From the NCBI RefSeq assembly GCF_014639155.1, contig NZ_BMFT01000003.1:62001-126000 (forward strand): a stretch of 64,000 nucleotides of DNA, written 5' to 3'. This document shows, one piece after another, positions 54,901 through 62,811 of the stretch. Source of the stretch: Paenibacillus segetis. GTDB taxonomy: Bacteria; Bacillota; Bacilli; Paenibacillales; Paenibacillaceae. Below the pieces are notes generated by a model, which worked only from the letters and a program-made list of their open reading frames with translations, was not told the DNA's origin and ran no database searches. Positions within the stretch are counted from its first letter, which is position 1, and each line of letters opens with the position of its first letter. A program made the position numbers and the translations under genes.

Positions 54901-56037
54901 TTATCCAAAAATATGGGAAAGCAATTCATTGATTCGATTCTCGTACGTATGCTCACGGAAGGTTCTTTCCAAACCACGAAGTGCGATATCCCTTCTTTCC
55001 TGCTCATGAGTCAAGTAAAAATCCACCTTGTCTAACAATTCTTCCGGACTATTGAACGTTTCGATTTCTTGTCCTGGAATATAGAACGAAGCCAAATCCT
55101 CACGTGCATCTACTAATTGGAGTGTACCGCAGGCGGATATTTCAAAAGTCCGGGGATTCGGAGAAACTGCTGTAATACCTGATTGGTTTTGATTGACTAA
55201 TTCGTCATATGGCGAGCGATGTATGTTCAACGTAATTTTCGTCCCACTGTACACTTCAGCTGTCTCTGTTGGTCCCATCCATTTTCCAATCTCAATCTGC
55301 CCCGGATAAGCTCCGTATTCAGGAAGACGTTCCCACCAGATCCCATTAATGTGCAATCCTTTATTCATAAGGTTTCCTATAATAGGCTGAAGAAAGTTAA
55401 CCCTGTTCCAATAGGCTGAACCTATAAAGCTTAGATCTCTTCGGATCGGCGACTGAGTAAATGTTGGCCGGAAATGACCCGGATGGGCTGCAAACGGTAG
55501 ATAAAAGACATTGCTTGCACCTTGTGCCCGATATAAATCAATGCAATTTCGTTCTAATGTGAATACATAGTCGTAATGTGTTACCATCGGAACTGTTACA
55601 TCTGTGTAGTAAGGGTCATCCGTAAGCCAAACTGCGGTTCTAATTCCCATCGCGCGCACAGCATCAATCTGCTCTAACGGTATCTCTATACCGTCAAGTA
55701 CCAGCATCAAGTCTGGATAGGTCGAAGCCGCTAGTTCCAATAGAGATTGGCCTCTCTCTGCAATCGTCAATTCGGTAACCATCGTTTGTAACGTTGCAAT
55801 AACCGCTTCATCAATCGGCGAATACGGTAGTCCCTTTCCCGAACCGACATACATAACCTTGATTTGCCTAATCGGTGCAGGAGGTCTGGGTGTATTTACG
55901 ATGACGTTGGCACGGCCTCTCATATATCCCTCATCAAATCCATCTCTCAGGCCAGCATCCCATCCAGTACGTCTGGGATCGTTAATTTCATACCCACGAT
56001 AGGGGGCCGGAGTCTTTATCCCTTCTAAATTAAACAT
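54901..56037 (-). CDS. CgeB-like spore protein/glycosyltransferase with aromatic-xxG tag
   Basis: A 378-residue protein. Residues 26-41 are four tetrapeptides WDAG LRDG FDEG YMRG, then a linker, then a CgeB-type GT-B domain: IRTAVWLTDDPYYTDV, YDYVFTLERNCIDLYR, SFIGSAYWNRVNFLQPI, NPRTFEISACGTLQLVDARE. CgeB is a sigma-K/GerE-controlled protein of the Bacillus subtilis spore surface. The ATG at 56037 has AAGGAGT six bases upstream; the open frame before it belongs to the end of the paralogue region. A 39% to 50%-like resemblance to the next gene is visible by eye but not measured. Confidence 0.88.
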   Translation of the reverse strand: MFNLEGIKTPAPYRGYEINDPRRTGWDAGLRDGFDEGYMRGRANVIVNTPRPPAPIRQIKVMYVGSGKGLPYSPIDEAVIATLQTMVTELTIAERGQSLLELAASTYPDLMLVLDGIEIPLEQIDAVRAMGIRTAVWLTDDPYYTDVTVPMVTHYDYVFTLERNCIDLYRAQGASNVFYLPFAAHPGHFRPTFTQSPIRRDLSFIGSAYWNRVNFLQPIIGNLMNKGLHINGIWWERLPEYGAYPGQIEIGKWMGPTETAEVYSGTKITLNIHRSPYDELVNQNQSGITAVSPNPRTFEISACGTLQLVDAREDLASFYIPGQEIETFNSPEELLDKVDFYLTHEQERRDIALRGLERTFREHTYENRINELLSHIFG

Positions 56038-56075
56038 GCTGTCACTCCTTATTTTCAGGTATTCTTCACATCGAT

Positions 56076-57176
56076 TTAATGAATCGAAATCATGTCTAAC
56101 AAACGACTTAACCGATCGATATACGTATGATACTGATGTGTCGTCCACAGCGAGCGCCAAGCAATCAATTGCCGTTCTTCCTCGTGATTCAAATAATAAT
56201 CAATTTTACTTTGAAGCTCTGCTGCATCTATGAACGTCTCTATATCGTAGCCTGGGCGATAATAGGAAATTAGATCCTCCCGGAGGTCCGTAATTTGCAG
56301 CGTTCCGCAGCCACTGATTTCATAGGTCCGGGGATTAATTGATCTTCCCCCTAAATTAATGCTGTTTCGATTGTCTTGCCCTGCCGTAGTAGGGCGATGC
56401 ATATTAATGACGATCTTAGCACCATTGTAATATGACACCGTCTCCTCAACCGGAATCCAGCCATGTCTTATAGCCGAGGACAACTGACTGCAATGTTCCA
56501 AGCGATCCCAATGTCCCCCAGCAATCATTACCTTCTTATCCTCCAGATACGGAGCAAGCTGTTCGAACAACTCTACCCTGTTCCAAAAGGCGTTTCCAAT
56601 AAAACAAATATCATTCTGGTACTCTGGAGCTACATGAAGCGGACGAAACATCTCTGAATTAGCAGCAAGCGGCAAATAATGAACATGAGAGCATCCTATT
56701 TCCTGATAAAAAGATACACATCCCAGTTCATGGGTAAACACCTCATCGTATTGAAGAGACAACGAGACCGTATCATCACTAAAATACGGATCATCTACAA
56801 ACCACACGGCTGTGTGAATTCCCATCTGCTTGATTTGACTAATCTTCTCCGCATGATCCGGGGGAAATACATGTAGTGCGTTCATTACTAATAAGAGATC
56901 AGGACGATGATTCATTGCCTCCTGTAGCATCGATTCCGGGGAAGCGATAATGCAGACATGTACCAGCTTTCTGAGGGCCTCTGACACTCCGCCGTCAATC
57001 CCCTCAAACCCTTGGGTCACATAAAGAACACGCAGGTTACGTATAGCGGGCGAAAAATGAGGAATTCGTGAGAGAACTGCGCTGCAACAACCATAACGAT
57101 AGCCCTCTTTATATCCGGCACGATAATCCTCATTGGAGTTGATATTTTTCTCCTTTACGCTCTTCAAAGCATTCAT
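56076..57176 (-). CDS. CgeB-like spore protein/glycosyltransferase with aromatic-xxG tag (paralogue)
   Basis: A 366-residue paralogue of the gene at 54901. The tag is YRAG YKEG YRYG at residues 18-29. Shared catalytic-domain features: IHTAVWFVDDPYFSDDT, YDEVFTHELGCVSFYQ, CFIGNAFWNRVELFEQL and NPRTYEISGCGTLQITDLRE. A weak ribosome site (AGATAGG) precedes the ATG. Transcribed in the same direction with a 38-base gap to its partner. Confidence 0.86.
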   Translation of the reverse strand: MNALKSVKEKNINSNEDYRAGYKEGYRYGCCSAVLSRIPHFSPAIRNLRVLYVTQGFEGIDGGVSEALRKLVHVCIIASPESMLQEAMNHRPDLLLVMNALHVFPPDHAEKISQIKQMGIHTAVWFVDDPYFSDDTVSLSLQYDEVFTHELGCVSFYQEIGCSHVHYLPLAANSEMFRPLHVAPEYQNDICFIGNAFWNRVELFEQLAPYLEDKKVMIAGGHWDRLEHCSQLSSAIRHGWIPVEETVSYYNGAKIVINMHRPTTAGQDNRNSINLGGRSINPRTYEISGCGTLQITDLREDLISYYRPGYDIETFIDAAELQSKIDYYLNHEEERQLIAWRSLWTTHQYHTYIDRLSRLLDMISIH

Positions 57177-57390
57177 CCTATCTATGTGGATTTCCTAGGT
57201 CCCTATAAATATATGCTTGGGGGGCAAGTGCATCATGGACGACTACCCCGTAGGTTGGAAAATTGTGTGAATGCCTTTGAAGGCCAATAACCTTAATGAA
57301 TATGTATACACAACAAAATAAGCGAAACCTCATCCCGGGTACACATCGGAAAAGGAGGCTCGCTATACACTGAGCATTCTAGTATGTTAT
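57177..57390. other. Regulatory gap before the cgeB-like pair
   Basis: The minus strand carries CATATATTT (57205-57213) resembling a sporulation -10, without a well placed -35, and TAGGTCCCT (57194-57202, plus strand) resembling the core of a GerE box. No terminator of the upstream unit is obvious. Confidence 0.3.
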
Positions 57391-57738
57391 CTAAACCTGC
57401 GCTTGATACGCTAGCTTATGCCCGTCTTCAAGGCCTTTATTAAATCCAGAATTAAAGCCCTGCTGGTATGCTTCATTATAAGCATGCTGGTATGCAGGGG
57501 CAGGGTTACCTTCTAAAGAAAGCGCAGGTGTCTTTTGTTTTGGAACTTGTCGCACGGACCGACGGTTAATCCGCCGTCTCCTACGAAGACGACGACGGTT
57601 CAGAACTTTTCCACCAAGTTTTTTACCACCCAGCTTTCGTCTCCGTTTCAGAGACAATTTGCGTCTATTTTTAAGTGAGGTAACCTTCGTTTTCTTCGAT
57701 TTCGTCCGGCTGCTTCTCCGAACCTTTTTTTTTATCAT
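57391..57738 (-). CDS. Small basic protein with aromatic-xxG array
   Basis: A 115-residue protein without a catalytic domain. Residues 1-70 are very Arg/Lys-rich (KVRRSSRTKSKKTK, NRRRLRRRRRINRR). A proline/alanine linker leads to YQQG FNSG FNKG LEDG at residues 91-106. It thus consists only of the two appendages that decorate neighbouring enzymes. AGGAGG stands ten bases before the ATG; the upstream stop overlaps the start (TAATG). Possibly a structural hub of the spore surface; not matched to any known family. Confidence 0.8.
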   Translation of the reverse strand: MIKKKVRRSSRTKSKKTKVTSLKNRRKLSLKRRRKLGGKKLGGKVLNRRRLRRRRRINRRSVRQVPKQKTPALSLEGNPAPAYQHAYNEAYQQGFNSGFNKGLEDGHKLAYQAQV

Positions 57739-58046
57739 TACCTAACATCCTCCTGTACTCCTTGGGCTGCATCAGTTGCTTTATAACATGATTTTGTAAT
57801 CCATGGTGATGAAGGAGTTCCATAGTGAACGCGATGCAGAGAAATCCCACACACACTTCGAGCCATCGCGTTTTGATATTTTGCTAGAATTTCAATGTTC
57901 TGTGATAAATGCCGCGCTGTGTCGATGGAATGGTCCGACATATCAGCCAGACTATTCAAAATTCGGGCTAACGCCATTTGGCTCTTAGCGATGGAATCGA
58001 TCAGTTTATGTTTGGCCACCTCACCGCCTAATAATTCGGTATTCAT
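57738..58046 (-). CDS. Small helical protein A of a paralogous triplet
   Basis: A 102-residue protein, probably two helices: KLIDSIAKSQMALARILNSL and HLSQNIEILAKYQNAMARSV, followed by a less regular tail. The second helix ends in a YQNAMARSV motif that matches LQEAMAENL and LQNGLCSNL in the two following paralogues. No signal peptide or known domain. It overlaps neighbours on both sides (ATGA and TAATG), so the unit is translated as a block. Confidence 0.72.
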   Translation of the reverse strand: MNTELLGGEVAKHKLIDSIAKSQMALARILNSLADMSDHSIDTARHLSQNIEILAKYQNAMARSVCGISLHRVHYGTPSSPWITKSCYKATDAAQGVQEDVR

Positions 58047-58387
58047 TTGCCCAAATCCCCTAAATCTAGGTCCCCACCAAATAGTCCACCCATTGCCCCC
58101 CCCCCGCTGGATTCCTCCTCAGATGGAAGCAGTGTCTTGAGATTGCTGCAAAGCCCATTTTGGAGCTTGGTCAATCCCTCTAGCACTTCCACCAACTGTT
58201 CATGTATTTCAAGAGGATTAGTTAACTGCTTCTCATGATCCTCATAGCAATCCTCATGTACATGATTTAGTATCCAATTACGTACTTTCTCCGCTTCTAC
58301 GGCTTTCGCTTCCAGAATCATAGCCACGTTCCATTGTATTTGGGCGGCGGCACCCAACATGTTCAAATATGCCTGCTCCCTACTCAT
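58043..58387 (-). CDS. Small helical protein B of a paralogous triplet
   Basis: A 114-residue helical protein: AYLNMLGAAAQIQWNVAMIL, then KAVEAEKVRNWILNHV, then EQLVEVLEGLTKLQNGLCSN, with a glycine-rich acidic tail (GGGAMGGLFGGDLDLGDLG). The GAMGGLFGG tail has small-residue spacing that could pack against the aromatic-xxG arrays. GGGGATGATGAC precedes the ATG. Function unknown. Confidence 0.72.
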   Translation of the reverse strand: MSREQAYLNMLGAAAQIQWNVAMILEAKAVEAEKVRNWILNHVHEDCYEDHEKQLTNPLEIHEQLVEVLEGLTKLQNGLCSNLKTLLPSEEESSGGGAMGGLFGGDLDLGDLGK

Positions 58388-58411
58388 GTCATCATCCCCG
58401 CTTTGGTGTGA

Positions 58412-58699
58412 TTACTCTTCATCCGGGTTGTTCATCTCTTTCATCACGAAGCCTAAGTTCTCGGCCATCGCTTCTTGAAGATCGGCTATGGCATTTAAAT
58501 ATGAGATTACGCTCTTATTGACACGTCCTGCATTCTCAATTAGTCCGTCCGTACCTTCAAAACCCGGAGTAGAATCAGGTATGCCATGCACGATTTGTGC
58601 CATACGAACAGCAATTTGGCGTTCAGCATCGATCACTCGTGCCATCTGCCCGTGGGAGTGGGACATATGGACAATGATTTCTGTAATTTTCTGCTCCAC
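58412..58699 (-). CDS. Small helical protein C of a paralogous triplet
   Basis: A 95-residue helical protein: ITEIIVHMSHSHGQMARVID, RQIAVRMAQIVHGIPDSTPG, then VNKSVISYLNAIADLQEAMA. The start is GTG at 58699 with AGGAGG seven bases upstream. It opens the small-protein unit; a sigma-K-like promoter lies 58 bases upstream. Related by eye to proteins A and B through the C-terminal L/Y-Q-x-A/G-M/L-A/C motif. Confidence 0.72.
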   Translation of the reverse strand: MEQKITEIIVHMSHSHGQMARVIDAERQIAVRMAQIVHGIPDSTPGFEGTDGLIENAGRVNKSVISYLNAIADLQEAMAENLGFVMKEMNNPDEE

Positions 58700-58756
58700 T
58701 CTTATTCCTCCTAAAAGTGTGTGTTCAAAAAGTCAGATATTCAGCACCGCCTACTT

Positions 58757-58784
58757 CAACATATGCCAAAGTAAAGACTGGCGT
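58757..58784 (-). promoter_or_regulatory. Candidate sigma-K-type promoter of the small-protein unit
   Basis: Minus strand: AC (58783-58784), 17 bases, CATATGTTG (58757-58765); eight of nine key positions fit the sigma-K consensus. Confidence 0.45.
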
Positions 58785-58802
58785 TACATGTGCAAATACA
58801 AT

Positions 58803-60152
58803 TTATAAATCATCCGATTTCAATCGTGACGCAGGCATGATAGGTAAACCTACCGGAAGTTTAGCCGCCTCGGATAACCATGCCTTCTCTTCCCTAAGCG
58901 ACAACCCCCAAGATTGAACCGCATAGGATGAGATCATTTCACGCCGTTTGCCTTGATCCACTTGGTAAATACTACTGTCCTCACCCCGAAATAGCATTCC
59001 TTCGTACGAGTCATCCTTGCGAATGAGCTCCGCTATCTCAGTCCGCTGCGGTCCAGTAGGAATTTGTAATAGGTCAATTACAGACAGTCTTACAGCCGTT
59101 TCTCTCTCATTACCTTCCATTAGTTCCTGATTTACTGGGTATTTCACACCGTGTTCAAGCCAATACATTCGGTTTGATAACCCTCTAATCCATGTATGAG
59201 TAGGAAAAAATTCTACCGATTTTGCTCCATCGGTTAGAACTCGTTCCGGTAGCGTCTGTAGTAATTTGTATACATTTCCCCATTTTTCCGTAAAAAAAGT
59301 CTCGTTCTGATCATTCACTCTAGTGTATCCCTCAATACCAAGGCCCTTCATTGTAATACTGCCAAAATGATGGATAAATGTGTCTCCTGCAATTTTCAAT
59401 TTTTTGCCTTGAAGTCGCAATCGTATAATCCAATCATCATCTTCAAAATTACCAAACTCATATCCTTCATCGAAATATCCGACCTCTTCGAAAGTTTTAC
59501 GATTAAACAATAGACAGAACCCAACCAATCTATCGGTATCTCGCCATTTCTGCGGGTCCATGGTATTATGAGTTGCAGCAAACTCCTGCATTCCAATAAC
59601 GCCAGCATAAGGAACATCGATCTGCTGATTGCCACCTATATAATTAGTTACTGGCCCTACAGCCGCAACACTTGGGTTAGCATTAAGACAATGCAGCATA
59701 TTGCTTAACCAGCCTTCTGTTACCAAAATATCATTATTAAGCAGAACAATCGTAAGACCTTTAGCCATCATGAGTCCGGTATTAATGGCTCTTGCGAACC
59801 CTAAGTTTTGCGGATGCACCGCGACCCGGATGGTCCCCCTTCTGGCCTGTAGTTCCTCGACTGTTCCATCCTTGGAGCCATTATCCACCACGATGATTTC
59901 ATAGGGTGATGTGGTATATGCCTCAATACTTTCGATACATTGGAGCAGTAATTCCCTCTGATTAAAAGTAGGAATAATAATACTAGTCCCATCAAAATAA
60001 GAACCGAAGGATTGCTGGCCCGACAAGACACCACGAGCATATCCTGCATCATATCCCCTTTGGAAATCCAAGGCGCCTGTTTCTGTTTTCCTTCTAGAAA
60101 AACCCCTGAGGATTCTCTGTCTTCCAGTTGCTTTATTTCTTCTGTTTGGCAT
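58803..60152 (-). CDS. GT2-type glycosyltransferase with basic tail and aromatic-xxG tag
   Basis: A 449-residue protein. Residues 1-22 are basic (MPNRRNKATGRQRILRGFSR); 30-45 are FQRG YDAG YARG VLSG; the GT2 domain spans ~50-290 (TSIIIPTFNQRELLLQCIES, VVDNGSKDGTVEEL, VLLNNDILVTEGWLSNML, FEDDDWIIRLRLQGKK). A further ~120 residues include GEDSSIYQVDQGKRREMIS, a small motif of unknown role. GAGGTG precedes the ATG. The GT2 core resembles that of the gene at 62065, which lacks the tag. Confidence 0.9.
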   Translation of the reverse strand: MPNRRNKATGRQRILRGFSRRKTETGALDFQRGYDAGYARGVLSGQQSFGSYFDGTSIIIPTFNQRELLLQCIESIEAYTTSPYEIIVVDNGSKDGTVEELQARRGTIRVAVHPQNLGFARAINTGLMMAKGLTIVLLNNDILVTEGWLSNMLHCLNANPSVAAVGPVTNYIGGNQQIDVPYAGVIGMQEFAATHNTMDPQKWRDTDRLVGFCLLFNRKTFEEVGYFDEGYEFGNFEDDDWIIRLRLQGKKLKIAGDTFIHHFGSITMKGLGIEGYTRVNDQNETFFTEKWGNVYKLLQTLPERVLTDGAKSVEFFPTHTWIRGLSNRMYWLEHGVKYPVNQELMEGNERETAVRLSVIDLLQIPTGPQRTEIAELIRKDDSYEGMLFRGEDSSIYQVDQGKRREMISSYAVQSWGLSLREEKAWLSEAAKLPVGLPIMPASRLKSDDL

Positions 60153-60161
60153 AATTACACC

Positions 60162-61241
60162 TCACAAGCGGGACCTTAAAGTAGCTTCACCGCTCACCAG
60201 TCTATTGGCCAAATGACCCAGATCAAAAGATACCTTACCTTGTTCTCTGGCAATTCTTGTGCAGATCAACACCGCTGCAACCCCCGCCGCTACTAGAGCT
60301 AGATCAAAATCTATTTCGGATGTTTGCCTCATAACCCGTGGAACATCAGCCACCCCTTGAACGGGATGAATGATTCCAGAAATGTGGAACCCTTGCTGCG
60401 CTAGCAACCTAGACAATCCTGGTGCCTCATTGCCGATAATCAATATTTTTCTTCCCACAAGCAACTGTGCAAGATAACCCTCGTCGTTCAATGTATAATT
60501 TATGATCGATGAGGTCATTCGTAGCCCCCTGTAGTCTATTCCGTAATGACGGAGTATGGGAAATAACAATGCCTGATATGAGGGATGCCTAGACTCAGGT
60601 ATTCCTATTATGTCAGCCTGTAGCAAAGACTGTACCAAATCTTCACGGGTGATCGGATCAGGGAGATTTACCCCAGCATAAGGAAGGAAATGTCCCCAAC
60701 GCACAACCTCGAAGGTCGGCATTATCGTATCATGAGCAAGTGTGAGAAGTTCACCATCCCCCAAACGAACGATCGACATTGGTTTCCTTTGATTTAGAGC
60801 AGTTTCCATCTCGGCATATATCCCCTCAGGTGATATGAGTGGGAAGAGTGTGGAAGCAACCGTTTGAAAACCTATTGCGATTAAGTCGTCTACCGTCAAT
60901 TCCGGAAGAATGTTTAAAGGAGGAAGGAGTTTCATCACTTTCGCCTCACCACCGTCAAAACACCCCTGACGATATCCCTCTTCGTAGGCCTCAGTTATTT
61001 TTTTTCCAGTCAATACCACCTCTGAAGATGAGCTTTCATTTGTATTCGTGCTGCCCAGACTGTCTGATTTGCTTTCTTCCACAGGCTTATCACGATCTCT
61101 ATCTCTATGTCCTTTATTCATCATTCTACTTCTGGCCCGTCTTCTAAGATGCCTTCTATATGATTGAACGGCAGAATGAAGGCTTCGCTTTCTCCTCCGA
61201 TATCTTCGCGGCTTGGAGACTCTGTTTCTTCTGACCGTCAT
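60162..61241 (-). CDS. GT-D-fold glycosyltransferase with basic tail and aromatic-xxG tag
   Basis: A 359-residue protein. Residues 1-50 are Arg/Lys-rich (VRRNRVSKPRRYRRRKRS, YRRHLRRRARSR), 50-80 a Ser/Asp linker, 86-97 the tag YEEG YRQG CFDG. From ~130 on it looks like the GT-D group (SIVRLGDGELLTLAHD, FLPYAGVNLPDPITREDL, IIGIPESRHPSY, ILIIGNEAPGLSRLLAQQG). The ATG at 61241 follows GGAGGGGG by four bases. Ends with LVAAGVAAVLICTRIAREQG, the C-terminal nucleotide-binding half. Confidence 0.85.
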   Translation of the reverse strand: MTVRRNRVSKPRRYRRRKRSLHSAVQSYRRHLRRRARSRMMNKGHRDRDRDKPVEESKSDSLGSTNTNESSSSEVVLTGKKITEAYEEGYRQGCFDGGEAKVMKLLPPLNILPELTVDDLIAIGFQTVASTLFPLISPEGIYAEMETALNQRKPMSIVRLGDGELLTLAHDTIMPTFEVVRWGHFLPYAGVNLPDPITREDLVQSLLQADIIGIPESRHPSYQALLFPILRHYGIDYRGLRMTSSIINYTLNDEGYLAQLLVGRKILIIGNEAPGLSRLLAQQGFHISGIIHPVQGVADVPRVMRQTSEIDFDLALVAAGVAAVLICTRIAREQGKVSFDLGHLANRLVSGEATLRSRL

Positions 61242-61305
61242 CCTACCCCCTCCATTCAAATTCTTCTATCTACCCTGCAAGGTGCACTGCTTACAAGAAG
61301 TGGTT

Positions 61306-62037
61306 CTATGGAAGTACCCCTCTCATGCGGACTTCGGCCTCATGTAACGAGTCAAATGTACCCGCATCTCCCCACCACAATTGCAATACACTATATTCTA
61401 GCTGACCATGATGAGCGTAGAGATTGTTAACATCCGTAATTTCCAATTCACCACGTGCTGAACGGTTGATTTCTTTTATCCTATGGAATACAGAATCATC
61501 ATACATGTAGATCCCAGTAACTGAATATTTGGATTTTGGTTTCTTTGGCTTCTCCTCGATATAAACGATCTGTTTAGGATGATCCGTGTTAAATACGGGA
61601 ACTCCATACCTACGGGGGTCATCAACTGATTTCAACAATACCTGGGCAGTGCCTAAAGGTTGTTGCTTAAATTTCTCCACAAATGGGGTTAAGTCATCCA
61701 AGAACAAGTTATCTCCAAGTAGTACAACAAATTTTTCCTTCTGACCAACGAAGCCTTCTGCAAGATCAAGCGCCTCAGCGATTCCTCCTGCTGACTCCTG
61801 CACCCGGTAGATAAGGTTAACGCCGAAATTTTCACCGCTACCAAAGTAATCTGTATATAACCCAGCAGATTGCTTGCTAATAATAATGAGAATATTCGTA
61901 ATTCCGGCTTGACGCAGTCGCTCTATGCCGTAACAAATCATGGGATGCCTCCCGACAGGAAGCAGATGCTTATTAATTAATCGGGTTAACGGGTATAACC
62001 GTGTTCCAGTGCCCCCTGCCAAAATCACACCTTTCAT
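61306..62037 (-). CDS. Sugar-1-phosphate thymidylyltransferase (RmlA/SpsI-like)
   Basis: A 243-residue short nucleotidyltransferase: GVILAGGTGTRLYPLTRLIN, KHLLPVGRHPMICYGIERL, LLGDNLFLDDL, VDDPRRYGVPVFN, YIEEKPKKPKSKYSVTGIYM, WGDAGTFDSLHEA. Length and sequence suit SpsI-type spore-coat polysaccharide enzymes that make dTDP-glucose. GGGAGG stands seven bases before the ATG. No RmlB/C/D set is adjacent within the window. Confidence 0.9.
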   Translation of the reverse strand: MKGVILAGGTGTRLYPLTRLINKHLLPVGRHPMICYGIERLRQAGITNILIIISKQSAGLYTDYFGSGENFGVNLIYRVQESAGGIAEALDLAEGFVGQKEKFVVLLGDNLFLDDLTPFVEKFKQQPLGTAQVLLKSVDDPRRYGVPVFNTDHPKQIVYIEEKPKKPKSKYSVTGIYMYDDSVFHRIKEINRSARGELEITDVNNLYAHHGQLEYSVLQLWWGDAGTFDSLHEAEVRMRGVLP

Positions 62038-62064
62038 GAACTCGCCTCCCTAAATGCTAGTAAT

Positions 62065-62811
62065 CTACATAAATCCCCAGGGATCTACTCCCCATTTCTC
62101 AATAAACAATCCCCTATTACGTTTCACCAAGGAGTTCCATCCATCCGGATGATTAGTTTTGAAGCTGGCGCTTCCCACGTGGTATACAAACGTATCTCCG
62201 CAAATCAACAGCCGATATCCTTGTAATCTGGCTCTATAACAATAATCATCATCTTCATAGTGACCTGGTGAGAAACGCTCATCCAATAGGCCTATATTAT
62301 CTAATAGACTTCTTTTAAAGAGGAAACACATCCCTACAATACGGTACACTTCCTGCCATTTACCCGGATCAGAGATATTATATCTCTCTACTACTTCGGT
62401 AAACTCCTCTATCCCGTTCAAAGTAACCTCTACCTGCTGCTTGCCACTAGCATAATTCGTTACCGGCCCAACAATCCCAATATTATCCGTGCTGGTCAAG
62501 GCTAGAAGCATTTTTGAGAGCCATCTTGGAGAGACAATAACGTCATTATTCAATAGCAACAACTGATCACCTGAGGCGATGGCAAGACCTTTGTTACAAG
62601 CGATAGGGAATCCCGCGTTATGTGGTATCGACACCAAAATGATCCCTTCTCTAAGGCAGTACTCAGCTGTACCATCACTTGATCCATTATCAACAACGAT
62701 AATCTCATACTTTTCAAAGGTATGAAGTCGTATTGCCTCTACGCAAGATGTCAGTAGATGAAGACCATTATATGAAGGAATGATGATGCTAGTCAGTCCT
62801 GATTCTCTCAT
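62065..62811 (-). CDS. GT2-type glycosyltransferase
   Basis: A 248-residue GT-A transferase: TSIIIPSYNGLHLLTSCVEA, VVDNGSSDGTAEYCL, LLLNNDVIVSPRWLSKML, GPVTNYASGKQQVEV, YEDDDYCYRARLQGYRLLIC. Its core is close to that of 58803 (matching VVDNGS-DGT, LLNND, GPVTNY, EDDD) but it has no basic tail or tag. The ATG overlaps the previous gene by four bases, so it may be delivered through its coupled neighbour. Confidence 0.9.
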   Translation of the reverse strand: MRESGLTSIIIPSYNGLHLLTSCVEAIRLHTFEKYEIIVVDNGSSDGTAEYCLREGIILVSIPHNAGFPIACNKGLAIASGDQLLLLNNDVIVSPRWLSKMLLALTSTDNIGIVGPVTNYASGKQQVEVTLNGIEEFTEVVERYNISDPGKWQEVYRIVGMCFLFKRSLLDNIGLLDERFSPGHYEDDDYCYRARLQGYRLLICGDTFVYHVGSASFKTNHPDGWNSLVKRNRGLFIEKWGVDPWGFM

